This document shows, piece after piece, positions 44,411 to 53,314 of a DNA stretch of 64,000 nucleotides (the stretch's first letter is position 1; every line of letters starts with the position of its first letter). This DNA is from Sphingomonas sp. HMP6. Lineage in GTDB: Bacteria; Pseudomonadota; Alphaproteobacteria; Sphingomonadales; Sphingomonadaceae. The notes below the pieces were generated by a model that saw nothing but the letters and a program-made list of their open reading frames with translations, did not search any database and was not told the origin of the DNA. Location of the stretch: assembly GCF_013374095.1 (NCBI RefSeq), contig NZ_AP022672.1:1425501-1489500 (forward strand), given 5' to 3'. Made by a program: the position numbers and the translations under genes.

Positions 44411-45080
44411 CGATGCGCATCCGATAGCCCGATCCACGGATCGTCTCGATCGGATCGTCGGCAAAACCCTCGCGAAGCTTGGTGCGCAAGCGGCTGAGAT
44501 GGCTTTCGACGATGTTGGTCTGCGGATCGAAGTGAAACCCCCAGACCAGATCGAGGAACATCGTGCGCGTTACGATCCGGCCGGCGTGACGCATCAATTG
44601 TTCGAGCAGCGCAAATTCACGCGGCTGTAAAAGAACCGGGCGTCCGGCGCGCGTCACGTCCCGCCGCAACAAATCGAGCACGACATCGCCGACCTCAAAG
44701 CGTGTCGCGGGGTCTGCCCCCGACGAGCGACGCGCAAGTGCGTTCAGCCGCGCGGCCAGTTCGACCAAAGCGAACGGCTTGACCAGGTAATCGTCCGCCC
44801 CGGCATCCAGTCCATCGACCCGATCGGAAATGCCACCAAGCGCGGTAAGCACCAACACCGGCACCCGGTTGGACCGCGCACGCAACTGACGCAGCACTTC
44901 GAGCCCCTCGAGACCAGGAAGCATTCGGTCGAGGATGACGGCGTCGAAACTACCCTCCGTCGCCGCCTTCAACGCCCCATCGCCGGTCGTGGCGTGTGTC
45001 ACTTCATGCCCCAGCGCACGCAACCCGTCAGCGACGAAGCCCGCCGTTTCGAGATCATCTTCGGCGAGCAGCACATCCAT
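44403..45080 (-). CDS. OmpR/PhoB-family response regulator
   Basis: 225 residues from ATG 45080 (MDVLLAEDD). The receiver has the acidic pocket AEDD, the phospho-acceptor in VILDRMLPG and the Lys of LVKPF; the C-terminal winged helix reads QTNIVESHLSRLRTKLR. It is the first gene of the operon RR-HK-OMF-adaptor-RND, so it likely autoregulates efflux. It is divergent from the YncE-like gene. Confidence 0.93.
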   Translation of the reverse strand: MDVLLAEDDLETAGFVADGLRALGHEVTHATTGDGALKAATEGSFDAVILDRMLPGLEGLEVLRQLRARSNRVPVLVLTALGGISDRVDGLDAGADDYLVKPFALVELAARLNALARRSSGADPATRFEVGDVVLDLLRRDVTRAGRPVLLQPREFALLEQLMRHAGRIVTRTMFLDLVWGFHFDPQTNIVESHLSRLRTKLREGFADDPIETIRGSGYRMRIDA

Positions 45081-45265
45081 CGCTTCATCATAGCGCGCGC
45101 TGCGATCCGATCCCCACTGGTTTTCCCAATGTTTGTTAACGAGGCACGTCACCGCGGCGATTTATGAAAGATCCCAACCTTGCCGACGGATCGCGATTTC
45201 GGCTCGCCCCTCGCCGTGGCGTCAGGCACGTTCGCGACGCCGGTCCCCGGCACGAAAAAGGGTCT

Positions 45266-46279
45266 ATGATGCCGCCTTTCGCCAAGCGCCTGCTGCTCAT
45301 CTTTGCCGCGGGGAACGCGGTCGCTGCCGCCCCCGCGCCGCGTTACGCGATCGAGCACGCCATCGCCGGTCCGGATGGCGGATGGGACTATGTGGAGGTC
45401 GATCCAGAAACGCACCGGGTCTATGTCGCGCATGGCGATGTCGTGACCGAAATCGATCCGCTTCATGGGGACGCGGTGCGCTCGTTCGGCGCAATCATGA
45501 AGGCCCATGCGGTGGTCCCGATCCCCGGCGGCACGACCCTGCTGGTGACGAGCGGACGCGATGATAGCGTGCGCCTGTTCGACCTGCGCAACGGAAGCGA
45601 GCGCGCGAAGATCGCCGTGGGCAGCGACCCCGATGCCGCCTTTTACGATGCTGCCAGACAGCGCGCGGTAGTGATGAATGCCAAGGCCGGCACCGTCTCG
45701 CTGATCGATGTCGCGACCGCAAAAGTCACCGGCACGATCGTGTTGAAGCCGGGGCTGGAGTTCGGTGTGCTCGGCGCGAACGATACGCTCTACGTCAACA
45801 ACGAGGATGAGAATGAAATCGAAACCGCGAACCTCGCGACCGGAAAAGCCGGTCGCGCGATCGCGCTGCCGGGCTGCACCGGTCCAACCGGGCTCGGTTT
45901 CGATGCAAAGACCGGCTATCTCCTAAGCGCCTGCGCCAATGCCAAGGCCGCTTTGGTGGACACAAAGACGGGTAAGCTGGTGAAGCTGATTCCCATCGGT
46001 CTGGGTCCCGATGCGGTCATCATGGACACGGCGCGAAGGATTGCCTTCATTCCGTGCGGCAAGGACGGCGTGCTATCGGTCATCACGTTGGGCGCGGGCG
46101 AAGGTGCCCCTGTTGCGAGGACAATCAAGACCGAAATTGGGGCACGCACCGGCGCGCTCGATCCGTCCAGCGGGACGCTTTATCTGCCGACCGCGCGCTT
46201 CGCCGCACCCGCCATCGCGGGCGGACGACCGGTGCCGGTTACGGGCTCATTCCATATCGTGGTGATCAAGCGCGGGTGA
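45266..46279 (+). CDS. exported YncE-like beta-propeller protein
   Basis: About 337 residues from ATG 45266, with AAAGGG a few bases upstream. A signal peptide ends near VAAAPAP. The rest is repeated four-strand blades with the YncE pattern (VYVAHGDVVTEIDPLHG; LLVTSGRDDSVRLFDLRNG; LYVNNEDENEIETANLATG). It has no catalytic motif; YncE-type propellers are periplasmic and of unsettled function. It is divergent from the response-regulator operon and may be co-regulated with it. Confidence 0.85.
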   Translation: MMPPFAKRLLLIFAAGNAVAAAPAPRYAIEHAIAGPDGGWDYVEVDPETHRVYVAHGDVVTEIDPLHGDAVRSFGAIMKAHAVVPIPGGTTLLVTSGRDDSVRLFDLRNGSERAKIAVGSDPDAAFYDAARQRAVVMNAKAGTVSLIDVATAKVTGTIVLKPGLEFGVLGANDTLYVNNEDENEIETANLATGKAGRAIALPGCTGPTGLGFDAKTGYLLSACANAKAALVDTKTGKLVKLIPIGLGPDAVIMDTARRIAFIPCGKDGVLSVITLGAGEGAPVARTIKTEIGARTGALDPSSGTLYLPTARFAAPAIAGGRPVPVTGSFHIVVIKRG

Positions 46280-46429
46280 AAAGCATCGACGCAGCATTGG
46301 GTATCGTATTACGCAATCGACCGCTACCATCTTCCGGACAGCGCGTTGGCACAATTTGATGCGGTTTATCGGGGACCCGATGAGCCACTGCATCGCCAGA
46401 GCAACATTGGCGGATAATCCCAATGTGCT

Positions 46430-46504
46430 TGGCTGGGGCGGCAGGGTTCGAACCTGCGAATGGCGGCATCAAAAGCCGCTGCCTTACCACTTGGCGACGC
46501 CCCA
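46430..46504 (-). tRNA. tRNA-Gln (anticodon TTG)
   Basis: A complete cloverleaf on the minus strand: acceptor TGGGGCG with CGCCCCA, a D-arm with GCCAAGTGGTAAGGC, an anticodon loop TTTTGAT in a CGGC/GCCG stem, a T-arm with GGTTCGAACC, and encoded CCA. Confidence 0.96.
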
Positions 46505-46600
46505 ACATCCCGGCGAGGCCGGGAGCGCGGGCTTTAGGGTGCTCGCGCGCGGTTGAAAAGGGGGAATGGCGCTTTTCCGCAACTTCCCCCAGGCCGGGCG

Positions 46601-47743
46601 TCAGATTACCCGGTCGAGCCAGCCATGCGGATCGCTCGCATGGCCGCGCTGGATGTCGATCAGCGCTTGCCGCAAGCGCCCGGTGGTCTGACCGGGGCCG
46701 CCGCTGCCGATCTGGAACTGGCCGTCTTTCAGCTTCATCGTGCCGATAGGCGTGACGACCGCCGCGGTCCCGCAGGCGAACGCTTCGATCAGCCGACCGC
46801 TTTGCGCATCGGCGCGGCACTGGTCGATCGCATAGGGCTCCTCGCGCACCGTCAGCCCCATGTCCCGCGCAAGCGTGAGAAGCGAATCGCGGGTGATACC
46901 GGGCAAGATCGTGCCCGTCAGCGGCGGGGTGGCGATGCTGCCGTCGTCGAACACGAAGAAGATGTTCATGCCGCCCAGTTCCTCGATCCAGCGGCGTTCG
47001 ACCGCGTCGAGGAACAGCACTTGATCGCAGCCCTGCCGCGTTGCCTCGGCCTGCGCGATCAGGCTGGAGGCATAATTGCCGCCGCATTTGGCCGCTCCGG
47101 TGCCGCCGGGCGCGGCGCGGGTGTAATCCTGCGACACCCACAGCGTGACAGCGGGCGCATCGCCCTTGAAATAGGCCCCGACCGAGGAAGCGATAACCGC
47201 GTAGAGATATTCGGTCGACGGCTTGACGCCGAGGAACACTTCGCTCGCGATCATGAAGGGGCGCAGATACAGCGCGCCGCCGTCGATATCGGGGATCCAA
47301 TCCGCCTCCTGCCGCACGATCGCGCGGACCGATTCGACGAACAGGTCCTCGGGCAAAGGCACCATCGCCATGCGCTCCGCGGAGCGGCGGAAGCGCGCCG
47401 CGTTTGCTTCCGGACGGAACAGCGCCGCACCGCCATCGGGCAGGCGATAGGCCTTTAGCCCCTCGAAAATCTCCTGCGCGTAATGCAGTACCGCCGACGC
47501 GCTATCCAGCTGGAACGGCGCGCGCGCGACGATCTTCGCGTCGTGCCAGCCCTGCGCCTCGTTATAGCGGATCGTCGCCATATGATCGGTGAAGACACGC
47601 CCAAAACCCGGGTTGGCAAGCAAGGCCGCGCGCTCGTTCACCGCAAGCGGCGACGCGCTCGGCTCCACCGCGAAGGTGGGCGTGCCGTCGGCGGCAATCT
47701 CTGGTTCGGCGGCGCGGTGTAGATTCTGCAGCATGTGCGACAT
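46601..47743 (-). CDS. ilvE: branched-chain amino acid aminotransferase
   Basis: About 380 residues, class IV PLP aminotransferase fold. Visible landmarks are HYAQEIFEGLKAYR near residue 95, the Lys-containing region GGTGAAKCGGNYASS (Schiff-base Lys), and EELGGMNIFFV. This is the long form of branched-chain aminotransferase. ATG 47743 (MSHMLQN) is preferred to 47788, since 47788 would overlap the MarR gene. It is divergent from that regulator. Confidence 0.94.
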   Translation of the reverse strand: MSHMLQNLHRAAEPEIAADGTPTFAVEPSASPLAVNERAALLANPGFGRVFTDHMATIRYNEAQGWHDAKIVARAPFQLDSASAVLHYAQEIFEGLKAYRLPDGGAALFRPEANAARFRRSAERMAMVPLPEDLFVESVRAIVRQEADWIPDIDGGALYLRPFMIASEVFLGVKPSTEYLYAVIASSVGAYFKGDAPAVTLWVSQDYTRAAPGGTGAAKCGGNYASSLIAQAEATRQGCDQVLFLDAVERRWIEELGGMNIFFVFDDGSIATPPLTGTILPGITRDSLLTLARDMGLTVREEPYAIDQCRADAQSGRLIEAFACGTAAVVTPIGTMKLKDGQFQIGSGGPGQTTGRLRQALIDIQRGHASDPHGWLDRVI

Positions 47744-47800
47744 TCTGTTACAAATTTTGGGGTTGAAGGGGTGTACGGGAGGCGTCAAACGCGGTCAACA

Positions 47801-48289
47801 ATGGCCACTGCAATCGCTTCCGCTTCACCGCTCTTCCTCCGCGAAACCGAGATCCGGCGCGGCATGGAATTGATGTATTTCGCGCAAAGCACCCTCGCGC
47901 GGTCGACCGAAGCACGTCTGGCGGAAATGGGCCTGGGCCGCGCGCATCACCGCGCGATGTATTTCATTGCCCGCCATCCCGATCTGACGGTCAGCGCGCT
48001 GCTCGGGCTGCTCGGCATCACCAAGCAATCGCTGGGCCGCGTGCTCAACGAGTTGGTCGATCGCGATCTGGTCGAGACGCGGATCGGCGAGCGCGACCGG
48101 CGGCAGCGCTTGCTGCGGCTGTCCGATGCGGGCGTAGAGCTGGAATATGAACTGTTCGAAACCGTGCGACAGCATTGGGCGGCGGCTTATGCGCGCGCCG
48201 GTCAAACTGCGGTGAGCGGCTTCTGGTCGGTGCTGGAGGGCATGATCGGCGACGCCGATCTCGCCCGGCTCTCGGGGCTTCGCGACTAG
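47801..48289 (+). CDS. MarR-family transcriptional regulator (PetP-like)
   Basis: About 162 residues. A winged helix with ARHPDLTVSALLGLLGITKQS and the wing LVETRIGERDRRQRLLRLSD; helices at both ends form the dimer. Members of this subgroup occur beside ilvE in alphaproteobacteria. The 57-base divergent gap to ilvE would contain any operator. Ligand unknown. Confidence 0.88.
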   Translation: MATAIASASPLFLRETEIRRGMELMYFAQSTLARSTEARLAEMGLGRAHHRAMYFIARHPDLTVSALLGLLGITKQSLGRVLNELVDRDLVETRIGERDRRQRLLRLSDAGVELEYELFETVRQHWAAAYARAGQTAVSGFWSVLEGMIGDADLARLSGLRD

Positions 48290-48320
48290 GGTGGATTGCG
48301 AAAGCGCAACGCTCCCTAAC

Positions 48321-48410
48321 CCGTTCGGGCTGAGCTTGTCGAAGCCCTGCGCGCAAAGGCTGGTGCCGAACATGTGGCACCCTGCCCCTCGACAAGCTCA
48401 GGGCGAACGG
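48321..48410. repeat. REP-like inverted repeat, CCGTTCGxxCTGAGCTTGTCG type
   Basis: Two opposed copies of the sphingomonad palindromic unit (48321-48342 and 48389-48410) with two mismatches between arms. It lies between convergent regulator and proC genes. The same unit recurs at 59994-60083. Confidence 0.9.
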
Positions 48411-48442
48411 AAGAGGGTGCGTTCGATCGAGCACACGATTTT

Positions 48443-49258
48443 CTAGCCGCGCGCGGCGGCTGCCATCTCGGCATTGCGCCGGGTGGCGGCAGCGATGGTT
48501 TCGGTGAGCAGCGTGTTGAACGCATCCCCGGCATCGAGCACATCAAGGCCCTTACGCGTCGATCCGCCGGGGCTGGCCACCCGCTCGGCCAGTTCGCCCG
48601 GGCCGACATCCGCCGCCGCTGCAAGCAACCCTGCCCCCTCGACCGTGGCGAGTGCGAGGCGCTGCGCCTGATTCGCGGGTAACCCTTGCGCGACGCCAGC
48701 GGCGGCGAGCGCATCGATGAAACGGTAGAGAAAGGCAGGGCCGCTGCCGGCGAGCGCGGTGACCGCATCGAACTGCGCGGGCGCAACCCATTCGACCAAG
48801 CCAAGCGGCACCATCAGCGTTGCGATGGCATCGCGGGCGGCGGGATCGGTGCTCGAACTATCCAGCGCGACCACGCCCTTGCCGATGCCGACGGGCAGGT
48901 TGGGCATTGCGCGGATTACCGCACCAGCGTGAAAGCGATGCGCGAGCGCGGGTTCCTCGACACCGGCGAGGATCGACACCAGCATCGAAACATCGGCCAG
49001 GCGCTCGGCAAAGCGATCGGCGACCTCGTCCAACTGCTGCGGCTTCATCGCCAGGATGACGGCATCCGGGAGCGGCCCGTCGGGCAGATCGCGCGCCTGA
49101 CGCACTCCTATCGGCAAGGCACGGTCGCTGCGATTGACGACATCGACCGCATCGCCCGACAGCGTCCCGCTCGCGATCCACTGGCGCAGCATCGCGCCGC
49201 CCATGTTGCCGCAGCCAATCATCCAGACGCGCTCGATGCGCGTCGGCGCGGCGGTCAC
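48443..49258 (-). CDS. proC: pyrroline-5-carboxylate reductase
   Basis: 271 residues from a GTG overlapping the YbjN stop (GTGA). Rossmann start WMIGCGNMGGAML, AMPNLPVGIGKG, and the C-terminal dimer domain with TALAGSGPAFLYRFIDAL and VASPGGSTRKGL, the classical P5CR signature. It catalyses the last step of proline synthesis using NAD(P)H. Last gene of a likely tlyA-tspO-ubiK-ybjN-proC run. Confidence 0.95.
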   Translation of the reverse strand: MTAAPTRIERVWMIGCGNMGGAMLRQWIASGTLSGDAVDVVNRSDRALPIGVRQARDLPDGPLPDAVILAMKPQQLDEVADRFAERLADVSMLVSILAGVEEPALAHRFHAGAVIRAMPNLPVGIGKGVVALDSSSTDPAARDAIATLMVPLGLVEWVAPAQFDAVTALAGSGPAFLYRFIDALAAAGVAQGLPANQAQRLALATVEGAGLLAAAADVGPGELAERVASPGGSTRKGLDVLDAGDAFNTLLTETIAAATRRNAEMAAAARG

Positions 49259-49767
49259 GCTTCGCCCTGCGTCTCGGTCATCGCGGCGGCGAGCGCTTCC
49301 TTGGGAGTCTTTCCGCCCCACAGCACAAACTGGAAGACCGGGTAAAAGCGCTCGCACTCGTCGATCGCGCTTTCGACCAGCAATTCGGCAGCGCCGAGCG
49401 ACATCGTGCCACCGCCAGAATCGGTGGGGCCCTCGATCATCGCGGCGTGACGGTAGAGCAGGATCCCGCTCGACGACCACAATTCGAAATGGCCGACCCA
49501 CAATTGCTCGTTGATCAGCCCGATCGCTTCGTAGATCGCGACGCGCCGGTCGTCGGCTACGCGGATGTCGGGAAAGGCGAGGAACTGGATGACGCTGTCC
49601 TCCTCACGCCACAACGCGCGGAGCTCATATTGCGTCCAACTACCCTTGACCTTGGCGATGACCTCGTCGTCCTGACGCTCATGCTCCCAGCCATGTGCCG
49701 CGAAATAACTCTCGAGCATGTCGATGGGTGCGGCGTCGTCGCGATCATAATCGGCTTCGTCGAGCAT
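49255..49767 (-). CDS. YbjN domain-containing protein
   Basis: 170 residues from ATG 49767 (MLDEADYDRDD). A YbjN/CesT-like alpha-beta fold with WTQYELRALWREEDSVIQFLAF and LINEQLWVGHFELWSSSG. This family is conserved next to proC in alphaproteobacteria; the function is unknown, possibly a chaperone-like protein. Its stop overlaps the proC start by four bases. Confidence 0.88.
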   Translation of the reverse strand: MLDEADYDRDDAAPIDMLESYFAAHGWEHERQDDEVIAKVKGSWTQYELRALWREEDSVIQFLAFPDIRVADDRRVAIYEAIGLINEQLWVGHFELWSSSGILLYRHAAMIEGPTDSGGGTMSLGAAELLVESAIDECERFYPVFQFVLWGGKTPKEALAAAMTETQGEA

Positions 49768-49876
49768 CACGAATTGCCTCCACGCACCGTCTCGCACGCA
49801 ATGGTGGCGCGAAGACGGCATGGGAACAAGGCCGCGGTGGGCAAACCTGTAGAAAAAGCTGTGGACAAGACCAAGC

Positions 49877-50143
49877 TCAGCCTTCGGCCTTCGGCTTCTT
49901 GGCGGCCTTCGCCTCCAACGCATCGAGCCGTGCGCGCAAAGCGTCGGCGTCATCGCGCGCAGCAGCCGCCATTGCCTTGACCGCGTCGAATTCTTCACGG
50001 CTGACGAAATCGAGCCCGCCGATCCATTCCTTGGCACGCGCGCGTGTGCCTGCCTCGGCCTCACGTCCGACCCCGGCGAGCGTCCCCGCCGCACCGTTAA
50101 GGAACTTCACCAGATCGTCGAAAATCTTGTTGTCGGCTTGCAT
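49877..50143 (-). CDS. ubiK: UbiK/BMFP-family ubiquinone-biosynthesis accessory factor
   Basis: 88 residues: an amphipathic N-terminal half (KIFDDLVKFLNGAAGTLAG) followed by a coiled coil (FVSREEFDAVKAMAAAARDD) and a Lys-rich tail. This is the trimeric membrane-associated UbiK (membrane fusogenic) fold, which aids the aerobic ubiquinone-hydroxylation complex. It follows tspO by 19 bases. Confidence 0.88.
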   Translation of the reverse strand: MQADNKIFDDLVKFLNGAAGTLAGVGREAEAGTRARAKEWIGGLDFVSREEFDAVKAMAAAARDDADALRARLDALEAKAAKKPKAEG

Positions 50144-50162
50144 GCTAAAAAATCCAGTCGCT

Positions 50163-50720
50163 TCAGAGCTTGATGATTTGGGAAGAGGAAGAGGACGGCG
50201 CAAGGGTTTCCGCGCCGGGGTTCAGGACCATGATCTGGTAATTGAGATAGCCGGCAAAGAGCAACCAGGCGAGATACGGTACCAACATCAGCGCCGCGAC
50301 AGTCCGGATCCGTGCAAACACCAGCGCCATCACCCCCGTCAGCACGAACATCGCGCCGACGATGCCGAGCGCCAAGGTCACTTCATGCATGCCGAAGAAA
50401 ATCGGCGACCACGTGAGGTTCACCACCAATTGCACCACGAACAGCGTGATCGCGAGGCCACGCAGCCGCGATCCGCGCGCGTGGATGATCATCGCCAGCG
50501 ACAGGCCGAGCAGGATGTAGATCCCGGTCCACGCCACCGGAAACGCCCAGTCGGGCGGCGTGACCGCAGGCTTTATGATCGCGGCGTACCACAGGTTTTC
50601 GGCGCCCGACGGCGCAAGCCGTGCCGCGCCGAAGCCGAGCAGCACGACGGCCGGCACCGTGACCATGGCCCAGCGGAGGAACGACAGCTGCAATTGCTGC
50701 TTCGATGCTACTTCTCTCAA
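50163..50720 (-). CDS. tspO: TspO/MBR family protein
   Basis: 185 residues from a probable TTG start. Five membrane helices with the TspO landmarks WYAAIIKPAVTPPDWAFPV, WTGIYILLG and NLTWSPIFFG. TspO binds porphyrins and modulates tetrapyrrole or stress responses. ATG-type starts further in would cut the first helix, so TTG (REVASKQQ) is kept. It has a Ser/Thr-rich C-terminal tail. Confidence 0.9.
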   Translation of the reverse strand: MREVASKQQLQLSFLRWAMVTVPAVVLLGFGAARLAPSGAENLWYAAIIKPAVTPPDWAFPVAWTGIYILLGLSLAMIIHARGSRLRGLAITLFVVQLVVNLTWSPIFFGMHEVTLALGIVGAMFVLTGVMALVFARIRTVAALMLVPYLAWLLFAGYLNYQIMVLNPGAETLAPSSSSSQIIKL

Positions 50721-50797
50721 GCGTTATGCCCCCGGTTCGAATCCACAAATGCGGCACTGCACTATATGGCAAGACGCCGCGCCGTGGTCGGTTATTT

Positions 50798-51550
50798 TCA
50801 AGCGGCCAGCGGGACATTGTCCCGCGTTGCGGCGATGAGAAATTCGATATTCCCCTCGGGGCCGGTGATCGGACTTTCAACCAGCGTGTCGATGCGCCAC
50901 CCCTGCGCCACGATCCAGGCCGAGACCTCTTCGCAGACGCGCGCGTGGATTGCGGGATCGCGCACCACGCCGCCCTTGCCGACTTCGCTGCGGCCCGCCT
51001 CGAATTGCGGCTTGATCAGCGCAAGCAGGCGCGCGGCGGGCTTGGCGAAAGTGATCGGGCGTTCGAGCACCTTGGTGAGGCCGATGAAGCTCGCGTCGCA
51101 CACGATGAGGTCAACCGGCTCGAGGATATGCGCATCGGTCAGGATACGTGCGCTGGTTTGTTCGAGCACGACGACTCGGTCATCCTGCCGCAGTTTCCAC
51201 GCAAGCTGATTGGTGCCGCTGTCGACCGCATAGACACGCCCCGCACCGCGCTGAAGCAGCACGTCGGTGAACCCGCCGGTCGAGGAGCCGACATCGATCG
51301 CGACCAGACCAGTCACGTCCCAGCCCGTAGCGTCGAGACCGTGCGCCAGCTTGATTCCGCCGCGCGACACCCATGGATGATCGCGCCCGCGCACGTCGAG
51401 CACGACATCGTCGGCGATCGCTTGCCCCGGCTTATCGATCTTGCGCGTGCCCGCGAACACCAGCCCGGCCATGATCAGCGCCTGCGCACGCGTGCGGCTT
51501 TCAACGAGACCGCGGTCGACGAGGAGTTGGTCAACGCGAATCTTGGCCAT
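50798..51550 (-). CDS. tlyA: TlyA-family rRNA 2'-O-methyltransferase / hemolysin
   Basis: 250 residues from ATG 51550 (MAKIRVDQLL). An S4 RNA-binding domain (residues 1-60), then a FtsJ-like methyltransferase with IDVGSSTGGFTDVLLQ, KPQFEAG and the late GNIEFLI segment. TlyA methylates 16S and 23S rRNA and affects capreomycin sensitivity in some bacteria. An upstream in-frame ATG (51760) lacks support. It probably opens the tlyA-tspO-ubiK-ybjN-proC transcript. Confidence 0.93.
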   Translation of the reverse strand: MAKIRVDQLLVDRGLVESRTRAQALIMAGLVFAGTRKIDKPGQAIADDVVLDVRGRDHPWVSRGGIKLAHGLDATGWDVTGLVAIDVGSSTGGFTDVLLQRGAGRVYAVDSGTNQLAWKLRQDDRVVVLEQTSARILTDAHILEPVDLIVCDASFIGLTKVLERPITFAKPAARLLALIKPQFEAGRSEVGKGGVVRDPAIHARVCEEVSAWIVAQGWRIDTLVESPITGPEGNIEFLIAATRDNVPLAA

Positions 51551-52033
51551 GCGCAGCTTCCAACGCGAAGCGGGCGCGGAGTGCAAGCCCCATGTGCTCC
51601 CGCGCAGGGATGAGCCCAGAGTGAAGAAAGCGGGCCCTGCGGCCTTGGGCTCCTGCTGTCGCAGCAGCACTGCCCCTGAGTCGCAGCACCCTGGCAGCGC
51701 CCGATCCGGCCCCATTTGCGACCAGTGGAACCGGCCGTTTCGGATCGTCGCACGCCGCATTCCGCTTGCCGCAAGGGCATTGCCTATCGATTAGGTAGGA
51801 ATAAATTTGGAGGCGGGAGGCGTGACCGCGCGGCGTCCCCCTAGAGCACGGGCGGTCACGTCTCTCCACCCTATTTCGCGCCCCTTGGTAAGGATTTTTG
51901 GGGAGCCTTTCTGCCGGGCTGAGCGTCGGGAGCGTCCACGTATGTCCTACATCGCAACGGCATGGCAGCCCGGCCGGGCCACCCGCGAGAATACGATGTA
52001 CGCCTAACTTTAGCTAAACTTCCGCAGGGCGGC
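51551..52033. other. intergenic region upstream of tlyA and downstream of a Crp/Fnr gene
   Basis: 483 bases. Only ORFs with poor codon use and no ribosome binding site are present. The tlyA promoter must lie here on the minus strand. No RNA gene or repeat recognised. Confidence 0.5.
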
Positions 52034-52744
52034 TCAGTCGAAGAACAGATAGGCCGGGTCGAAGTCCGCAAACGCACGCAGACCATCCCAATCGAGAATT
52101 TCGACCTCGCCGTGCCGAAACGCGACAAGGCCCTGTTCGCGGAGCTGCCGCAGCATGCGGTTGGCATGGACCGCGGTCAGGCCGGTCGCATCCGACAGAT
52201 CGACCTGTGTCAGCGGAAGCGCGAAGGTGCGATCCGGTGCCATGCCGATCCGCTCGAGCCGAACATACATTTCGCAAAAGAGATGCGCGAGCCGGACCAC
52301 CGCGCTGCGCGCGCCGACCGAGACGATCCATTCACGATTGATCGCGGCGTCGATCAGCGTCGACCGCCATAGCAGTTCGGTGAGCGTCGCCGACTGCTCG
52401 GTCAGCGCACGGATCGCGACGTGCGGAAAGAACGCCACCTTCACGTCCGTCAGCGCCGCGACCGAATGTTCGAGCCGTTTGAGCGGATAGGAGTGCAAAT
52501 CGACGAAATCGCCGGGAACATGGATCGCCAGAATCTGCCGCCGCCCCTCGGGCGTGTCGCGATAGCGCTCGACAAAGCCTTCGAGCAGCAAGGTGCATTG
52601 CGTCAACGGAACCTGCTGCCGGACCATGATCTGCCGCGCGGCGAATGTCGCGGTGCGGCCAACGGCAGATTCAAGCGCAGTCACTTCCGCCGCCTCCAAA
52701 ACGGGGGTGCGGTGGGTCTTCAGGAAAAGGCTGGTATACATCAT
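52034..52744 (-). CDS. Crp/Fnr-family transcriptional regulator
   Basis: 236 residues. A cNMP-binding-like beta-roll (residues about 30-130, LLLEGFVERYRDTPEGRRQI; IHVPGDFVDLHS), dimer helix, and a winged HTH with LPLTQVDLSDATGLTAVHAN. It lacks the N-terminal Cys cluster of FNR. Ligand and targets are unknown. It is the common sphingomonad type. Confidence 0.88.
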   Translation of the reverse strand: MMYTSLFLKTHRTPVLEAAEVTALESAVGRTATFAARQIMVRQQVPLTQCTLLLEGFVERYRDTPEGRRQILAIHVPGDFVDLHSYPLKRLEHSVAALTDVKVAFFPHVAIRALTEQSATLTELLWRSTLIDAAINREWIVSVGARSAVVRLAHLFCEMYVRLERIGMAPDRTFALPLTQVDLSDATGLTAVHANRMLRQLREQGLVAFRHGEVEILDWDGLRAFADFDPAYLFFD

Positions 52745-52802
52745 TACTCCCCGCTCGGAACATGCGCATCGGCATCACGTTCTGTCCAGTGGGAGACTAA
52801 AA

Positions 52803-52982
52803 ATGGCCAAAATACAGCATGATACGCCCATCTGCGCCGCTGCCGAGCATGGCGTTGTCGTGCTGGACGGTCCTGATGGCCTGGCCACCTCGCTGACTCC
52901 TGACGCGGCGCGACAATCCGCGCAGCGCATGACGAAAGCGGCGGATCTCGCCGAAAGCGAGCCTGAGGCAGAATCCCCGTAG
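52803..52982 (+). CDS. small conserved-type protein, function unknown
   Basis: 59 residues (MAKIQHDTPICAAAEHG...). It contains VVVLDGPDGLATSLTPDAAR, a pattern seen in small sphingomonad proteins, followed by an acidic tail. It is divergent from the Crp/Fnr gene with about 60 bases between the starts. Function unknown. Confidence 0.6.
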   Translation: MAKIQHDTPICAAAEHGVVVLDGPDGLATSLTPDAARQSAQRMTKAADLAESEPEAESP

Positions 52983-53036
52983 CGTTCAGCATGACACGCA
53001 GGGGAACCTTAACATGGCCATGATAGCCATAATGGC

Positions 53037-53243
53037 GTGCCGTTCCGAAAACTCTTCCTCAGTCGCTGGTCCGCTTTGCTATGGGCCGCGGGAATTCTGT
53101 GGATGGCGGAGGACACTGTCGGCTTCGGGCCGCCCGCCACGACGACCAATACGATGGTCAGCCCAGCCGACACCGATGCGACGGGCGTCGCGGTAAACAG
53201 TGCCGATCTCGAGCTGCTCGCCAATGTCATGAAGGGTGAGTGA
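53037..53243 (+). CDS. small membrane-anchored protein, hypothetical
   Basis: 68 residues from a GTG. One hydrophobic helix (SALLWAAGILWMAE) then a Pro/Thr/Asp-rich region with a helical end. Support is coding appearance only; the start is uncertain. Function unknown. Confidence 0.4.
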   Translation: MPFRKLFLSRWSALLWAAGILWMAEDTVGFGPPATTTNTMVSPADTDATGVAVNSADLELLANVMKGE

Positions 53244-53314
53244 CGCCGCTGAACAGGAACGCCGCCGCGCCGACCAGGCACAGAAACGCGCCAAACCCTA
53301 GCAACGCAGCCGAC

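Noticed and set aside
50720-50760. GGTTCGAATCC resembling a tRNA T-arm
   Set aside because: The flanking bases do not pair as a T-stem and no anticodon arm or acceptor stem is found nearby.
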